A stretch of DNA of 43,011 nucleotides. It comes from Helicobacter sp. (GTDB taxonomy: Bacteria; Campylobacterota; Campylobacteria; Campylobacterales; Helicobacteraceae). Position 1 is the first letter of the stretch. Each line of letters starts with the position of its first letter. Under the pieces are notes generated by a model. That model was not told the DNA's origin. It saw nothing but the letters and a program-made list of their open reading frames with translations, and searched no databases. The DNA lies in NCBI GenBank assembly GCA_022766795.1, contig JALEPE010000054.1:1-43011 (forward strand), read 5' to 3'. Shown here in pieces: positions 8,744 through 17,525 of this stretch. Both the position numbers and the translations under genes were made by a program.

Positions 8744-10333
8744 TTAAAGCCCAATTGCAGAGATGATAAAATAGCAAATCGCACTAAAAATCGCAGAGAC
8801 AGGCACGGTAATCAACCACGCGGCAATAATTTTATTAATCGCAGAACGTTTTACCAATTCCTCTTTATAAGCTTCTTTGAGTTTTTTAGCTTCTTTTTTC
8901 TTTAAATCTATATCACTAAATTCTTCTAATTTTGCTTTCTTTTTGGAATCCTTACGCTCAATACTCTTTAAAATAGCAGATTTTCTCTTCACAGAAGCAT
9001 TGCGGAAATGTTCCAAAAATTCTTTAACTTTCTTGCTATCCTCTCCCTTACGAGATTCCAAAATCTTAGCTTCCATTTCTTTGTATTGTCTTTTTAAATG
9101 TTCACGCAAAAAGCCGATACCAAAAATAGCTCCAATCGCGATATGAGTAGAACTAACAGGCATTCCCAATTCACTAGCAACAAGCACGGTTAATGCCGCA
9201 CTCATTGCGATACAATATGCGCGCATTTGATCTAGCTCTGTAATCTCTCCTCCCACAGTGCGAATCAATCTTGGACCAAAAAGCGCAAGCCCAATAGAGA
9301 TTCCAAGACCACCAATGAGCATAATCCAAAAAGGCACATTGGCTTTAGCACCAAACTCAAAACTAACCTTTAACGCCTCATTAATTGCCGTGAGTGGTCC
9401 AATCGCATTTGCCACATCGTTTGCGCCGTGTGCGAAACTCAAAAGTGCCACAGCAAAAATAAGTGGAATCGTAAAAAGCTTATTAATCTCCTCTTTTTTA
9501 TTTTCTAATTTCTCCAAAGCCTTTTTAATAATTGGTTTTACAATAAAAAATACAAGCACTGCGATTACCACACTAAGCACAAAGGCAATCTTGCTATCCA
9601 ATGTAACAATATGTCTTAAGCCTTTATTAATCAAATACAAACTAAAAGCCCAAGTCATAAAGGCTATCAAATAAGGAACGATATTTTCTGCTGATGTTTT
9701 TTTGTTTTCTTTATAAGTAATTGTATGCTTAATAAAAAATAGCAATGCTGCAGCGATCACTCCACCCATAATCGGTGAAATCACCCAACTCCCTACAATT
9801 CCTCCAAGCGCACTCCAATTTGCCACACCAAATCCACCCGCAGCAATCCCAGAACCTAAAACACCACCTACAATTGCGTGTGTTGTGGAAACAGGTGCTC
9901 CAATGGCGGTTGCAATATTTAACCAAATCGCCCCTGAAATCAATGCTGCAAGCATTAAAGTAACAAATTCTTTAGAATCTCCAATCGCATCCACAGAGAT
10001 AATTCCAGAACTCACAGTGCTAACAACTTCCCCACCAGCAATTAACGCACCCGAAATTTCGCATATAGCTGCAATAATAATCGCCCCTGTCATTGTTAGG
10101 GCTTTAGAACCAACGGCTGGACCTACATTATTTGCCACATCGTTTGCGCCAATATTGAGTGCCATATATCCGCCCATAATGGCTGCAAATCCCAATAAAA
10201 TAGGATTTGTAACACTCTCCGCAAAAGCAACCATTACGATAATTACAAGCACAAACAAAAAGATAACACTTGCTTTTTGTAAATGCTCCCGATTGATTTT
10301 AAACCCTCTATCGGGTTGTAAGAAATTTTCCAT
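8744..10333 (-). CDS. pit: PiT family inorganic phosphate permease
   Basis: Inner-membrane phosphate transporter, 529 residues, resembling H. pylori HP1491. The duplicated PiT signature is seen twice: GANDVANNVGPAVGSKA in the first half and AHGANDVANAIGPLTA in the second. It has about ten membrane helices and a long charged cytoplasmic loop near the C-terminus (about residues 420-500, rich in Lys/Glu), followed by a final hydrophobic pair. PAVGSKALTMTG and MPVSSTHIAIGA also fit the family. ATG 10333 has a good ribosome site (AGGGAG). Promoter elements lie in the divergent gap before the ABC importer. Confidence 0.95.
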   Translation of the reverse strand: MENFLQPDRGFKINREHLQKASVIFLFVLVIIVMVAFAESVTNPILLGFAAIMGGYMALNIGANDVANNVGPAVGSKALTMTGAIIIAAICEISGALIAGGEVVSTVSSGIISVDAIGDSKEFVTLMLAALISGAIWLNIATAIGAPVSTTHAIVGGVLGSGIAAGGFGVANWSALGGIVGSWVISPIMGGVIAAALLFFIKHTITYKENKKTSAENIVPYLIAFMTWAFSLYLINKGLRHIVTLDSKIAFVLSVVIAVLVFFIVKPIIKKALEKLENKKEEINKLFTIPLIFAVALLSFAHGANDVANAIGPLTAINEALKVSFEFGAKANVPFWIMLIGGLGISIGLALFGPRLIRTVGGEITELDQMRAYCIAMSAALTVLVASELGMPVSSTHIAIGAIFGIGFLREHLKRQYKEMEAKILESRKGEDSKKVKEFLEHFRNASVKRKSAILKSIERKDSKKKAKLEEFSDIDLKKKEAKKLKEAYKEELVKRSAINKIIAAWLITVPVSAIFSAICYFIISAIGL

Positions 10334-10517
10334 TATTTCTCCCTAAATAATATTCTTTAGCTTGACGCAAACTCAAAAACTTTAAACTTTATATTCTATC
10401 AGAACCTTAAATAAAAAATAATAAATTTTTGCAATTACTCTAAACAATGTGCGCATTATTTGTATATAATAAACATTTTTAAAACTTAATCAAACTTCCT
10501 AAACTAAAGGGCTTAAT
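10334..10517. promoter_or_regulatory. divergent promoter region, pit and ABC importer
   Basis: The 184-base A/T-rich gap between divergent genes holds an importer -10 on the plus strand (TATAAT at 10465-10470). On the minus strand a TATAAA/TAGAAT-type -10 for pit lies around 10390-10400. The region is rich in AATAAT-type words that could include Fur or NikR sites, but I see no clean dyad and do not call one. Confidence 0.5.
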
Positions 10518-11705
10518 ATGCAAAGACTTTTCAAACTTTTTATCCTTATTTTTTTTGGCGCAATCACTACCCACGCACACACCATTACAGATATGCGTGG
10601 CAAGCAAATAGAGATTCCAGAGAAATTGGAGCGCATTGCAACAATTAGTGATGGCTTTGTTGAAGGCGTGATGACACACTTAGGTGTGATTGAAAAAGTG
10701 AGTGCAATTGGTTCTTGGTCAATGAAACGCGATTACCAATACACTTTTGAAAGCATTGATGGTAAAACCTACACCGCTAGAGGCTGGCATACAATGAAAT
10801 ATTTGCACCCTTGGTTAAACGACCTACCTTGTTTCAACTCTCCTCAAGGCGATATTATTAACTACGAAACCTTAGCAAAAGCAAACCCACAATTAGTGAT
10901 TTTAAGGGTTGGTGACTGCACCGTTTCTGGAGGCTCTTACTTTAGAGGAGGCGATCCTAAGGCTTTAGATAGAACAATCTCTATGATTGAATCTCTTGGG
11001 ATTCCACTTGTTGTGCTATACTCTCCCACCTTCTATGGCAAGGCGGAACTAAACACTTTACAAGAAGAGATGCGTGTCATTGGCGATGTTTTTAAGCAAA
11101 GAGACAAGGCTCTAAAGCTCTACGATTATCTGCATTCCACAGAAATACTTGTGCGTGAGCGCACAAAAAACATTCCCGATAAAGATAAACCTAGTGTGTT
11201 ATATTTCGGACTGAATTCCATCGCTAGAAAGCAAGGAGGCTCAGGAATGGTATCGGGAATCACAACTCCAGAATCCTACATTATAGAGAATATTGCTAAT
11301 GCTAAAAACGCATTCCGCGGCAAAGGCAATAACATTATTCTCAGTGGCGAGCAAATCTATGCAATTGATCCTGATGTCATTTTACTCCCAACACAAAACG
11401 GCTATCATCCGGCAAGTGAATTATTGAGTGCGCCCTATTATCAAAATCTACAGGCGTTAAAAGCTGTTAAAAATAAACACATATATGCCTTGCCTTGGAC
11501 GCCGATGAACTGCTCTAGGCGCGTAGAATATCCACTAGATATTTTAATCATCGCTAAAGCCTCCTATCCAAATCTTTTTAAAGATATTAAAATCCACGCA
11601 TTTGCGCTAAAATTCTATCAAGATGTCTATAATACTGATGAGAATACTGCAAAAGCTCTACGAAGAGAACAACTACTAGATTGGACTGTGGAAAATGATT
11701 TCTAA
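10518..11705 (+). CDS. periplasmic binding protein of a metal/siderophore ABC importer
   Basis: Solute-binding component of a FecBCD/BtuFCD-type importer, 395 residues. A Sec signal peptide (about 1-20, ending THAH) is followed by TITDMRGKQIEIPEKLERIATIS, the standard opening of this fold (quoted here only as a landmark), and by paired lobes with PQLVILRVGDC and DPDVILLPTQNGY. No lipobox is seen, so it is soluble in the periplasm rather than a lipoprotein. The ligand cannot be read from sequence; iron-siderophore, nickel/cobalt chelate or corrinoid are all possible. It is longer than typical BtuF-type proteins (about 270-300), with extra sequence in the first lobe and at the C-terminus. The ribosome site is AAAGGG. 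Its 3' end overlaps the permease gene by 11 bases. Confidence 0.88.
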   Translation: MQRLFKLFILIFFGAITTHAHTITDMRGKQIEIPEKLERIATISDGFVEGVMTHLGVIEKVSAIGSWSMKRDYQYTFESIDGKTYTARGWHTMKYLHPWLNDLPCFNSPQGDIINYETLAKANPQLVILRVGDCTVSGGSYFRGGDPKALDRTISMIESLGIPLVVLYSPTFYGKAELNTLQEEMRVIGDVFKQRDKALKLYDYLHSTEILVRERTKNIPDKDKPSVLYFGLNSIARKQGGSGMVSGITTPESYIIENIANAKNAFRGKGNNIILSGEQIYAIDPDVILLPTQNGYHPASELLSAPYYQNLQALKAVKNKHIYALPWTPMNCSRRVEYPLDILIIAKASYPNLFKDIKIHAFALKFYQDVYNTDENTAKALRREQLLDWTVENDF

Positions 11706-12723
11706 TTTATTGGAAGATACGCGCAAAATCATCATTATAGCACTTCTTGCAGCACTTTTTGTAGCAATATTTTTTGCAATCACTTCTGGAAACTCCGAAC
11801 TTTCTTTAACGACTATTTGCAATATCATTCTTTTTAAACTCACAGGTTACAATATGGATTCTATCTCTGCGCGTGATATAGCAATCGTATGGAATATGCG
11901 CTTACCACGCATTTTAATGGCAATTCTAGCTGGAATCGCACTTGCAACGGCTGGCACACTCTATCAAGGCTGTTTTAGAAATCCACTTGTGGAACCTTTT
12001 ATTTTAGGGGCTTCCTCTGGGGCTAGTTTTGGAGCCTCTCTTGCTATTGTTTTGCCATCGCTCTTTTTGCCTATACAAATTTCTGCATTTCTCTTCGCAT
12101 TACTTGCTGTCGCGATTGCCTACATACTTGCACGTCAAAAAGGCGAGATAAACACAGTGGGGCTTGTACTCTCTGGCGTCATTATTGGTTCTGTATTTTC
12201 AGCACTCGTCTCTATTATGAAGTATCTCTCCGAAGACACGCAACTACGTGAAATTACTTTTTGGATGATGGGTGGACTTTATCACGCTAGTTGGGGTGAT
12301 ATTTCTATCAACACCATTGTAATTTTGCTCTGTTTTATTATTGCGTGGATTTTTGCGTGGAAATTAAATTTACTCTCTATTGGTGATGAGGAATCAAAAA
12401 GCTTAGGCATTAACCCCGATCAATACAAAACACTATTCATCATTATCGCCACTTTAATGACAGCAATTTGTGTCTCAAGTGTAGGAATTATCGCGTGGGT
12501 TGGGTTAATGATGCCGCACGCTGCAAGACTACTTGTTGGTCCCGATAATCGTTTTGTAATTCCTATCGCCTCTCTTTGTGGTGCAATTTATTTACTAATC
12601 TGCGATACAACCGCAAGAACACTCACAACAGGAGAAATTCCTATTGGAATCATCACTTCCATTATTGGTGCCCCTTTTTTAATTTGGATTCTACGTGCAA
12701 AAAGTGGGCGCTTATTTACCTAA
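11695..12723 (+). CDS. FecCD/BtuC-family ABC importer permease
   Basis: Membrane subunit of the importer, 342 residues with about ten helices. Family landmarks are MRLPRILMAILAGIALATAG near the N-terminus, YQGCFRNPLVEPFILGASSG, and the coupling-helix region around SLGINPDQYKTLF with IAWVGLMMPHAARLLVGPD. The start at ATG 11695 overlaps the binding-protein gene, so translation is probably coupled. It dimerises with itself and pairs with the ATPase encoded 12 bases downstream. Confidence 0.95.
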   Translation: MISNLLEDTRKIIIIALLAALFVAIFFAITSGNSELSLTTICNIILFKLTGYNMDSISARDIAIVWNMRLPRILMAILAGIALATAGTLYQGCFRNPLVEPFILGASSGASFGASLAIVLPSLFLPIQISAFLFALLAVAIAYILARQKGEINTVGLVLSGVIIGSVFSALVSIMKYLSEDTQLREITFWMMGGLYHASWGDISINTIVILLCFIIAWIFAWKLNLLSIGDEESKSLGINPDQYKTLFIIIATLMTAICVSSVGIIAWVGLMMPHAARLLVGPDNRFVIPIASLCGAIYLLICDTTARTLTTGEIPIGIITSIIGAPFLIWILRAKSGRLFT

Positions 12724-12735
12724 AAAGACAAAAGA

Positions 12736-13497
12736 ATGCTAAAGATTGAAAATTTAAGCTTTTATTATGAAAATAACCACATTCTAAAAAACATTACTTT
12801 CAGAGCAAATGCTGGCGAACTTTGGGGCTTAATGGGTCCAAATGGCAGTGGCAAGACAACTTTTTTGAAATGTATAATGGCACTCTTAAAACCTGCATCC
12901 TGCAATATTTTTATTAATGGCAAAAACTACCATTCTATTACCACTGCAAAAATGGCAAAACTTATCGCTTATGTCCCCCAAGAACACAAGCCGCCTTTCC
13001 CTTTTAGTGCTAGAGAAATCGTCTTAATGGGTAGATCTCCTTATATGGGTGGAATCTTTGGACTAAAAAAGGCTGATTATGATGCGGCAGATGCGGCAAT
13101 GGAGCTTTTAGGAATCCTAGATATTGCCAAGCAACCCGTTACTGCATTAAGTGGCGGGCAACGCCAACTCACGCTCATTGCACGTGCTCTAGCCCAAAAT
13201 GCTCCTATAATGATACTAGACGAACCAACTAGCGCGTTAGATTTTCACAATCAAATCTCTATTTGGAAAATTTTAAAAAAAGTCTCAAGTCTTGGCAAAC
13301 TCATTATTGCTTGCAGCCACGACCCCAATCATCTTCTATGGTTTGCAAACCGCACACTTGTATTAAAAAATGGTGAGGTAATTGCTTCTGGAGAGACGGA
13401 ATCCATTATCACACCAAAGCTCTTAAAAGAAATTTACAATAGTGAATATTCTATCTCTAAAATCAACCAAAAAAGTGTAATCCAGCCTGCATTTTAA
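12736..13497 (+). CDS. ABC importer ATPase, FecE/BtuD type
   Basis: Cytosolic ATP-binding subunit, 253 residues. Walker A (GPNGSGKTTFLK, about residue 36), the Q-loop in YVPQEHKPPF, the signature LSGGQRQLTLIARAL, Walker B (IMILDEPTSALD) and the H-loop in CSHDPN are all intact. It completes the binding protein-permease-ATPase operon. No terminator is evident before the flgH promoter. Confidence 0.96.
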   Translation: MLKIENLSFYYENNHILKNITFRANAGELWGLMGPNGSGKTTFLKCIMALLKPASCNIFINGKNYHSITTAKMAKLIAYVPQEHKPPFPFSAREIVLMGRSPYMGGIFGLKKADYDAADAAMELLGILDIAKQPVTALSGGQRQLTLIARALAQNAPIMILDEPTSALDFHNQISIWKILKKVSSLGKLIIACSHDPNHLLWFANRTLVLKNGEVIASGETESIITPKLLKEIYNSEYSISKINQKSVIQPAF

Positions 13498-13543
13498 ATG
13501 CCTTAAAATTAGATTTCATTTTTTTATGCAAACATATTTATTG

Positions 13544-13561
13544 TTGGAATACTCTTTGCTT
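13544..13561 (+). promoter_or_regulatory. sigma-54 promoter of flgH
   Basis: TTGGAATACTCTTTGCTT has GG at -24 and GC at -12 separated by exactly 10 bases, with the TTGCTT end typical of epsilonproteobacterial RpoN promoters. It starts 64 bases before the flgH start codon. Sigma-54 control fits the middle-class flagellar genes of Helicobacter and Campylobacter. Confidence 0.85.
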
Positions 13562-13607
13562 AAATACTCTACAAACTTACACAAAAATGTGTCAAAAGGA
13601 ATTCAAA

Positions 13608-14342
13608 ATGAAAAAAATAAAATCCCTTAACACCCTACTTATTGCTTTCTTTAGCTGTGGAGTAGCAACCTTTTTTACTGCTTGTGCTACCACAGACCCA
13701 CAAATCTCATTTCGCCCACCCGTTTATGTAGAAGAAATCCCACCAAGAGAGGAAGAGGAAGACTTTGGGAATCCCGGAAGTATTTTTGGTAGAGGCGACA
13801 ATCTCTTATTTTCTGATCGCCGCGCAATGCAACTCAATGATTTAGTAACGGTGATTATTAACCAAACTGCACAAGCAAGCTCATCTGCCGATAAAAATCT
13901 TAATGAAAACTCAAACTCAACCCTAACAGGTCCAGGTATTACATTTGGTGGTCCTAGTCAAAGCATCGGTAATGTTGTTAATAAGCTCAATAATCTTACA
14001 GGATTTGGAATCACAACAGGACAAAATACTTCAACCTATCAAGGCACAGGCTCTCAAAACCGACAAGAAACATTTACAACAACGATTGCGGCACGTATCA
14101 TTAAAGTTTTACAAAATGGAAATTATTTCATTGAGGGTAGTCGTGAGGTGTTGATTAATGGTGAGAAGCAAATTATCCGCTTAAGCGGTGTTGTGCGCCC
14201 CAATGATATTGCGCGCAATAACACTATAGAATCTCGCTTTATTGCTGATGCAAAAATTATGTATGACACACAAGGTGAATTAAAACGTAACACCGAAAAA
14301 GGCTGGGGAACAAAACTTATTGAATCTGTTTGGCCTTTTTAA
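13608..14342 (+). CDS. flgH: flagellar L-ring protein
   Basis: Outer-membrane lipoprotein that forms the L-ring bushing of the flagellar basal body. From ATG 13608 it is 244 residues: a lipoprotein signal with lipobox FFTAC (Cys about 26), then family landmarks GSIFGRGDNLLFSDRRAMQLNDLV (landmark only), TFTTTIAARIIKVLQNGNYFIEG and SGVVRPNDIARNNTIES. An upstream ATG at 13587 is in frame, but 13608 has the AAAGGA ribosome site and gives the proper lipoprotein signal. Transcription is expected from the sigma-54 promoter at 13544. Confidence 0.96.
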   Translation: MKKIKSLNTLLIAFFSCGVATFFTACATTDPQISFRPPVYVEEIPPREEEEDFGNPGSIFGRGDNLLFSDRRAMQLNDLVTVIINQTAQASSSADKNLNENSNSTLTGPGITFGGPSQSIGNVVNKLNNLTGFGITTGQNTSTYQGTGSQNRQETFTTTIAARIIKVLQNGNYFIEGSREVLINGEKQIIRLSGVVRPNDIARNNTIESRFIADAKIMYDTQGELKRNTEKGWGTKLIESVWPF

Positions 14343-14399
14343 AGACTTATTTAGGTAAGGTTAAGTTAAAATACGCAAATTTCTTATCAAAGGATTTGC

Positions 14400-15866
14400 G
14401 TGCATACACAATATTTTACTGGAACTCGCGGAGGTCAGAATTTAGGCATTACTTTCAAAAATACTGTTTTAAGTCCCGGTGCATCATTTGGTGGATTATA
14501 TACATTAGAAAAACTTCCCAAATTTGATTCGGATGATATTAAAGAATTCTCCACACTAAGCTATGAGGAACTCACTAGAATTATCTTTAACAAACTCGGT
14601 TTAAATGTTGAAAGAGATTTGCTACACGAGGCATTGCAACTTTACCAAAAGTTTGATGACAAAACTTCACCTGCACCACTTTATTCTATGACGCCTTATT
14701 TATATGTGCAAAAACTCTATTGCGGACCTACACGCGCCTTTAAGGATATGGCGTTACAACCTTTTGGGGAAATTTTTAGCGGATTCTTACACGAAAACAA
14801 ACACAGCAACGATTATCTAATCCTTGTCGCAACGAGTGGCGATACAGGTCCTGCAACCCTACAAAGCTTTGCAAATCGCCCCAATATTAAAGTTGTATGT
14901 ATTTATCCAAGTGGTGGGACAAGTGATGTGCAACGTTTACAAATGACAACAATTAATGCAGACAATATCGCTGTTTTTGGAATAAAAGGGGATTTTGATG
15001 ACACACAAAACCTACTAAAAGAGTTGCTAAAAGATGTCCAATTTAATGCAAGTTTGCGTTCCAAAAACATATCTTTGAGTGCCGCAAATAGTGTCAATTT
15101 TGGCAGAATCGCATTTCAAATTATTTATCATATTTACGCAAGTTTGCAAATCCACAAAATTAATGGCGAAAATGTGCATACAATCGTCCCAAGTGGAAAT
15201 TTTGGAAATGCTCTAGGTGCATTTTATGCAAAACAAATGGGGTTCCCAATTGAGCGCATTTGGATTGCTTCTAATGCAAATAATGTTTTAGCAGATTTTA
15301 TTAACACTGGTATATACGATATTTCTAATAGGAATCTCGTTAAAACAAATTCTCCAGCAATGGATATTTTAAAGAGTTCCAATGTGGAGCGAATGCTCTT
15401 TGAACTTTTTTCATATTCGCGCACAAGGGAATTTATGGAATCCCTAGATGAAAATGGCAAATATGCACTCAATAAAGAGGAATTAATTTGGGTGCAACGT
15501 TATTTTGGTGCGACAAGTTGCGATGATACATATTGCCTAGAAATGATTAAAAAATATGCAAAAAAAGGCTATATCATAGACCCGCATACAGCTTGCGGAA
15601 TTAAAGCCTATGAAACAATCCAAGCTAAATACCCCAATTCAAAATGCGTGCTTTGCTCCACTGCAGAATGGACAAAATTTGCACCGACTCTAGCAAAAGC
15701 TCTTGAACTTGGTGATTTAAAGGATAAAGAGGCTTTAGAAGCAATTTCAAAAGCTTATAATATTCCAATTCCAAGACAAATTGTATCGCTTTTCAATCAA
15801 CCTGAAATTCATAGTGCCGTTATTGAAAAACAAGAATTGCGCGACTGCATTCTACAATGGTTATAA
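14400..15866 (+). CDS. thrC: threonine synthase
   Basis: PLP enzyme converting O-phosphohomoserine to threonine in the cytosol, 488 residues. The PLP lysine lies in GPTRAFKDMALQPFG, and the phosphate-binding region is seen as VATSGDTGPA. It begins HTQYFTGTRGGQNLGITFKN, typical of the long (about 480-residue) threonine synthases. The start is GTG 14400 with AAAGGA 5 bases upstream. It is 10 bases before glyQ. A TAAAAT at 14367-14372 could be its -10. Confidence 0.96.
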   Translation: MHTQYFTGTRGGQNLGITFKNTVLSPGASFGGLYTLEKLPKFDSDDIKEFSTLSYEELTRIIFNKLGLNVERDLLHEALQLYQKFDDKTSPAPLYSMTPYLYVQKLYCGPTRAFKDMALQPFGEIFSGFLHENKHSNDYLILVATSGDTGPATLQSFANRPNIKVVCIYPSGGTSDVQRLQMTTINADNIAVFGIKGDFDDTQNLLKELLKDVQFNASLRSKNISLSAANSVNFGRIAFQIIYHIYASLQIHKINGENVHTIVPSGNFGNALGAFYAKQMGFPIERIWIASNANNVLADFINTGIYDISNRNLVKTNSPAMDILKSSNVERMLFELFSYSRTREFMESLDENGKYALNKEELIWVQRYFGATSCDDTYCLEMIKKYAKKGYIIDPHTACGIKAYETIQAKYPNSKCVLCSTAEWTKFAPTLAKALELGDLKDKEALEAISKAYNIPIPRQIVSLFNQPEIHSAVIEKQELRDCILQWL

Positions 15867-15876
15867 GGAATCTTAA

Positions 15877-16773
15877 ATGTTGTATTTTTCTGATTTACTT
15901 TTAAAATTACAAGAATTTTGGCATAGACAAGGTTGCTTAATCATTCAACCTTACGATATTCCCGCCGGAGCAGGAACATTTCACCCCGCCACACTTTTAA
16001 GAAGTTTGGATTCCAAGCCTTGGAGTGTCGCCTATGTCGCTCCTTCGCGTCGCCCAACTGATGGACGCTATGGAGAGAATCCCAATCGGCTAGGTAGTTA
16101 TTATCAATTTCAAGTCTTAATTAAACCTAGCCCCAACAACATTCAAGAGCTTTATCTCAAAAGCCTAGAATATTTGGGATTAAATCTCAAAGATCACGAT
16201 GTGCGATTTGTAGAAGATAATTGGGAATCTCCCACACTTGGTGCGTGGGGCTTAGGTTGGGAAGTATGGCTAGATGGTATGGAAGTTACACAATTTACAT
16301 ACTTCCAACAAGTAGGTGGAATCCCTTGTGAGCCTGTGGCGGTTGAAATTACTTATGGAACTGAAAGATTAGCAATGTATTTGCAGGGTGTAGAAAATGT
16401 TTTTGACATTCAATGGAATCCAAATTATACTTATGCAGATGTGCATTTAGAGGGAGAATTTGAATTTTCAAAATACAATTTTGAAGTGGCAGATACAGCA
16501 ATGCTTTTTGAATTTTTTGCAAAAATGCAGCAAGAGGGCAACCACGCTCTTGAAGCAGGGTTGCCATTACCTGCGTATGATTGTGCAATGCTTGCAAGTC
16601 ATTTGTTTAATGTGTTAGATGCAAGAAAAGCAATTTCTGCAACAGAGCGTCAAAACTATATTTTAAAAATCCGCGAACTTGCTAAAGCTTGTGCAACCCT
16701 ATACAAGAAGCAAGAGCCAATGCGTCAAGAACGTTTAGAGAAGACGAAAACATTTAAAAGCGTGGAATCTTAA
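15877..16773 (+). CDS. glyQ: glycyl-tRNA synthetase alpha subunit
   Basis: Catalytic subunit of the tetrameric bacterial glycyl-tRNA synthetase, 298 residues, the usual length. Landmarks are FWHRQGCLIIQPYDIPAGAG, TFHPATLLRSL, YGENPNRLGSYYQFQV and ALEAGLPLPAYDC. The beta subunit (glyS) is not in this window, as is common when the two genes are split. The stop overlaps the next gene's ATG (TAATG at 16771-16775). The order glyQ-nif3-HP0958 is as in H. pylori. Confidence 0.98.
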   Translation: MLYFSDLLLKLQEFWHRQGCLIIQPYDIPAGAGTFHPATLLRSLDSKPWSVAYVAPSRRPTDGRYGENPNRLGSYYQFQVLIKPSPNNIQELYLKSLEYLGLNLKDHDVRFVEDNWESPTLGAWGLGWEVWLDGMEVTQFTYFQQVGGIPCEPVAVEITYGTERLAMYLQGVENVFDIQWNPNYTYADVHLEGEFEFSKYNFEVADTAMLFEFFAKMQQEGNHALEAGLPLPAYDCAMLASHLFNVLDARKAISATERQNYILKIRELAKACATLYKKQEPMRQERLEKTKTFKSVES

Positions 16774-17501
16774 TGCAAGTGGCAAAAATCTTAGAGATTC
16801 TAAATTCCATTAGCCCTTTTGAATTGCAAGAAGTATGGGATAATTGCGGCTTGATTTTAGGCGATAGCAATGCAGAATTTCAGCACATCTATTTAAGCTT
16901 AGAAGTTACATTGCCTCTTTTAGAAAAAATGGAATCCAATGCGCTATTAATCACGCACCATCCTCTAATTTTCTCCCCCCTCAAGCAACTTAACTTCGCG
17001 CAGTATCCCGCCAAACTCCTACAACTTGCCATACAAAAAAATATCCAACTTATTGCAATGCACACAAACTTTGACAAAACGCATTTTGGGGAGTATGTTA
17101 CGCGTGAGATTTTAGGAGTGCAAACCTACACAAAACAAGATTTTTTAATCCGTTTTGTATGGGAAGATTCCATAGAATCCCTATGCGCACACATTAAAAA
17201 GAAACTGCATTTAAACTCCCTTAAATACACGGAATCTAACCACAAAAATACACAAAATATCGCGCTAGTTACAGGGAGCGGTGGGAGTTTCATACGCAAT
17301 CTTGTTGGCATAGATTGCCTTATAACAGGCGATGTGAAATACCACGAAGCAATGGAAGCACAAGCACTTGGAATCAATGTTATTGATTGTGGGCATTATG
17401 AATTAGAATGTTATTTTGGGGAAATTTTATCTCCAATTTTGACAAATTATGGCTATAAAGCTATAATTTTAGATTCACAAAATCCCTTTAATTTTGTCTA
17501 A
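16773..17501 (+). CDS. Nif3/DUF34 family metal-binding protein
   Basis: Cytosolic protein of the NIF3-like (DUF34) family, 242 residues, whose biochemical role is unsettled; some members are annotated as GTP cyclohydrolase I type 2 without strong proof. Likely dinuclear metal ligands are LITHHPLIFSPLK (His pair), MHTNFDKTHFG, and the C-terminal GDVKYHEAMEA with DCGHYELE. It begins on the last base of the glyQ stop, so it is translationally coupled. A C6 run lies near 16974-16980 but the frame is intact. Confidence 0.92.
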   Translation: MQVAKILEILNSISPFELQEVWDNCGLILGDSNAEFQHIYLSLEVTLPLLEKMESNALLITHHPLIFSPLKQLNFAQYPAKLLQLAIQKNIQLIAMHTNFDKTHFGEYVTREILGVQTYTKQDFLIRFVWEDSIESLCAHIKKKLHLNSLKYTESNHKNTQNIALVTGSGGSFIRNLVGIDCLITGDVKYHEAMEAQALGINVIDCGHYELECYFGEILSPILTNYGYKAIILDSQNPFNFV

Positions 17502-17525
17502 ATATTTTAATCTTTGGAGCTATTT

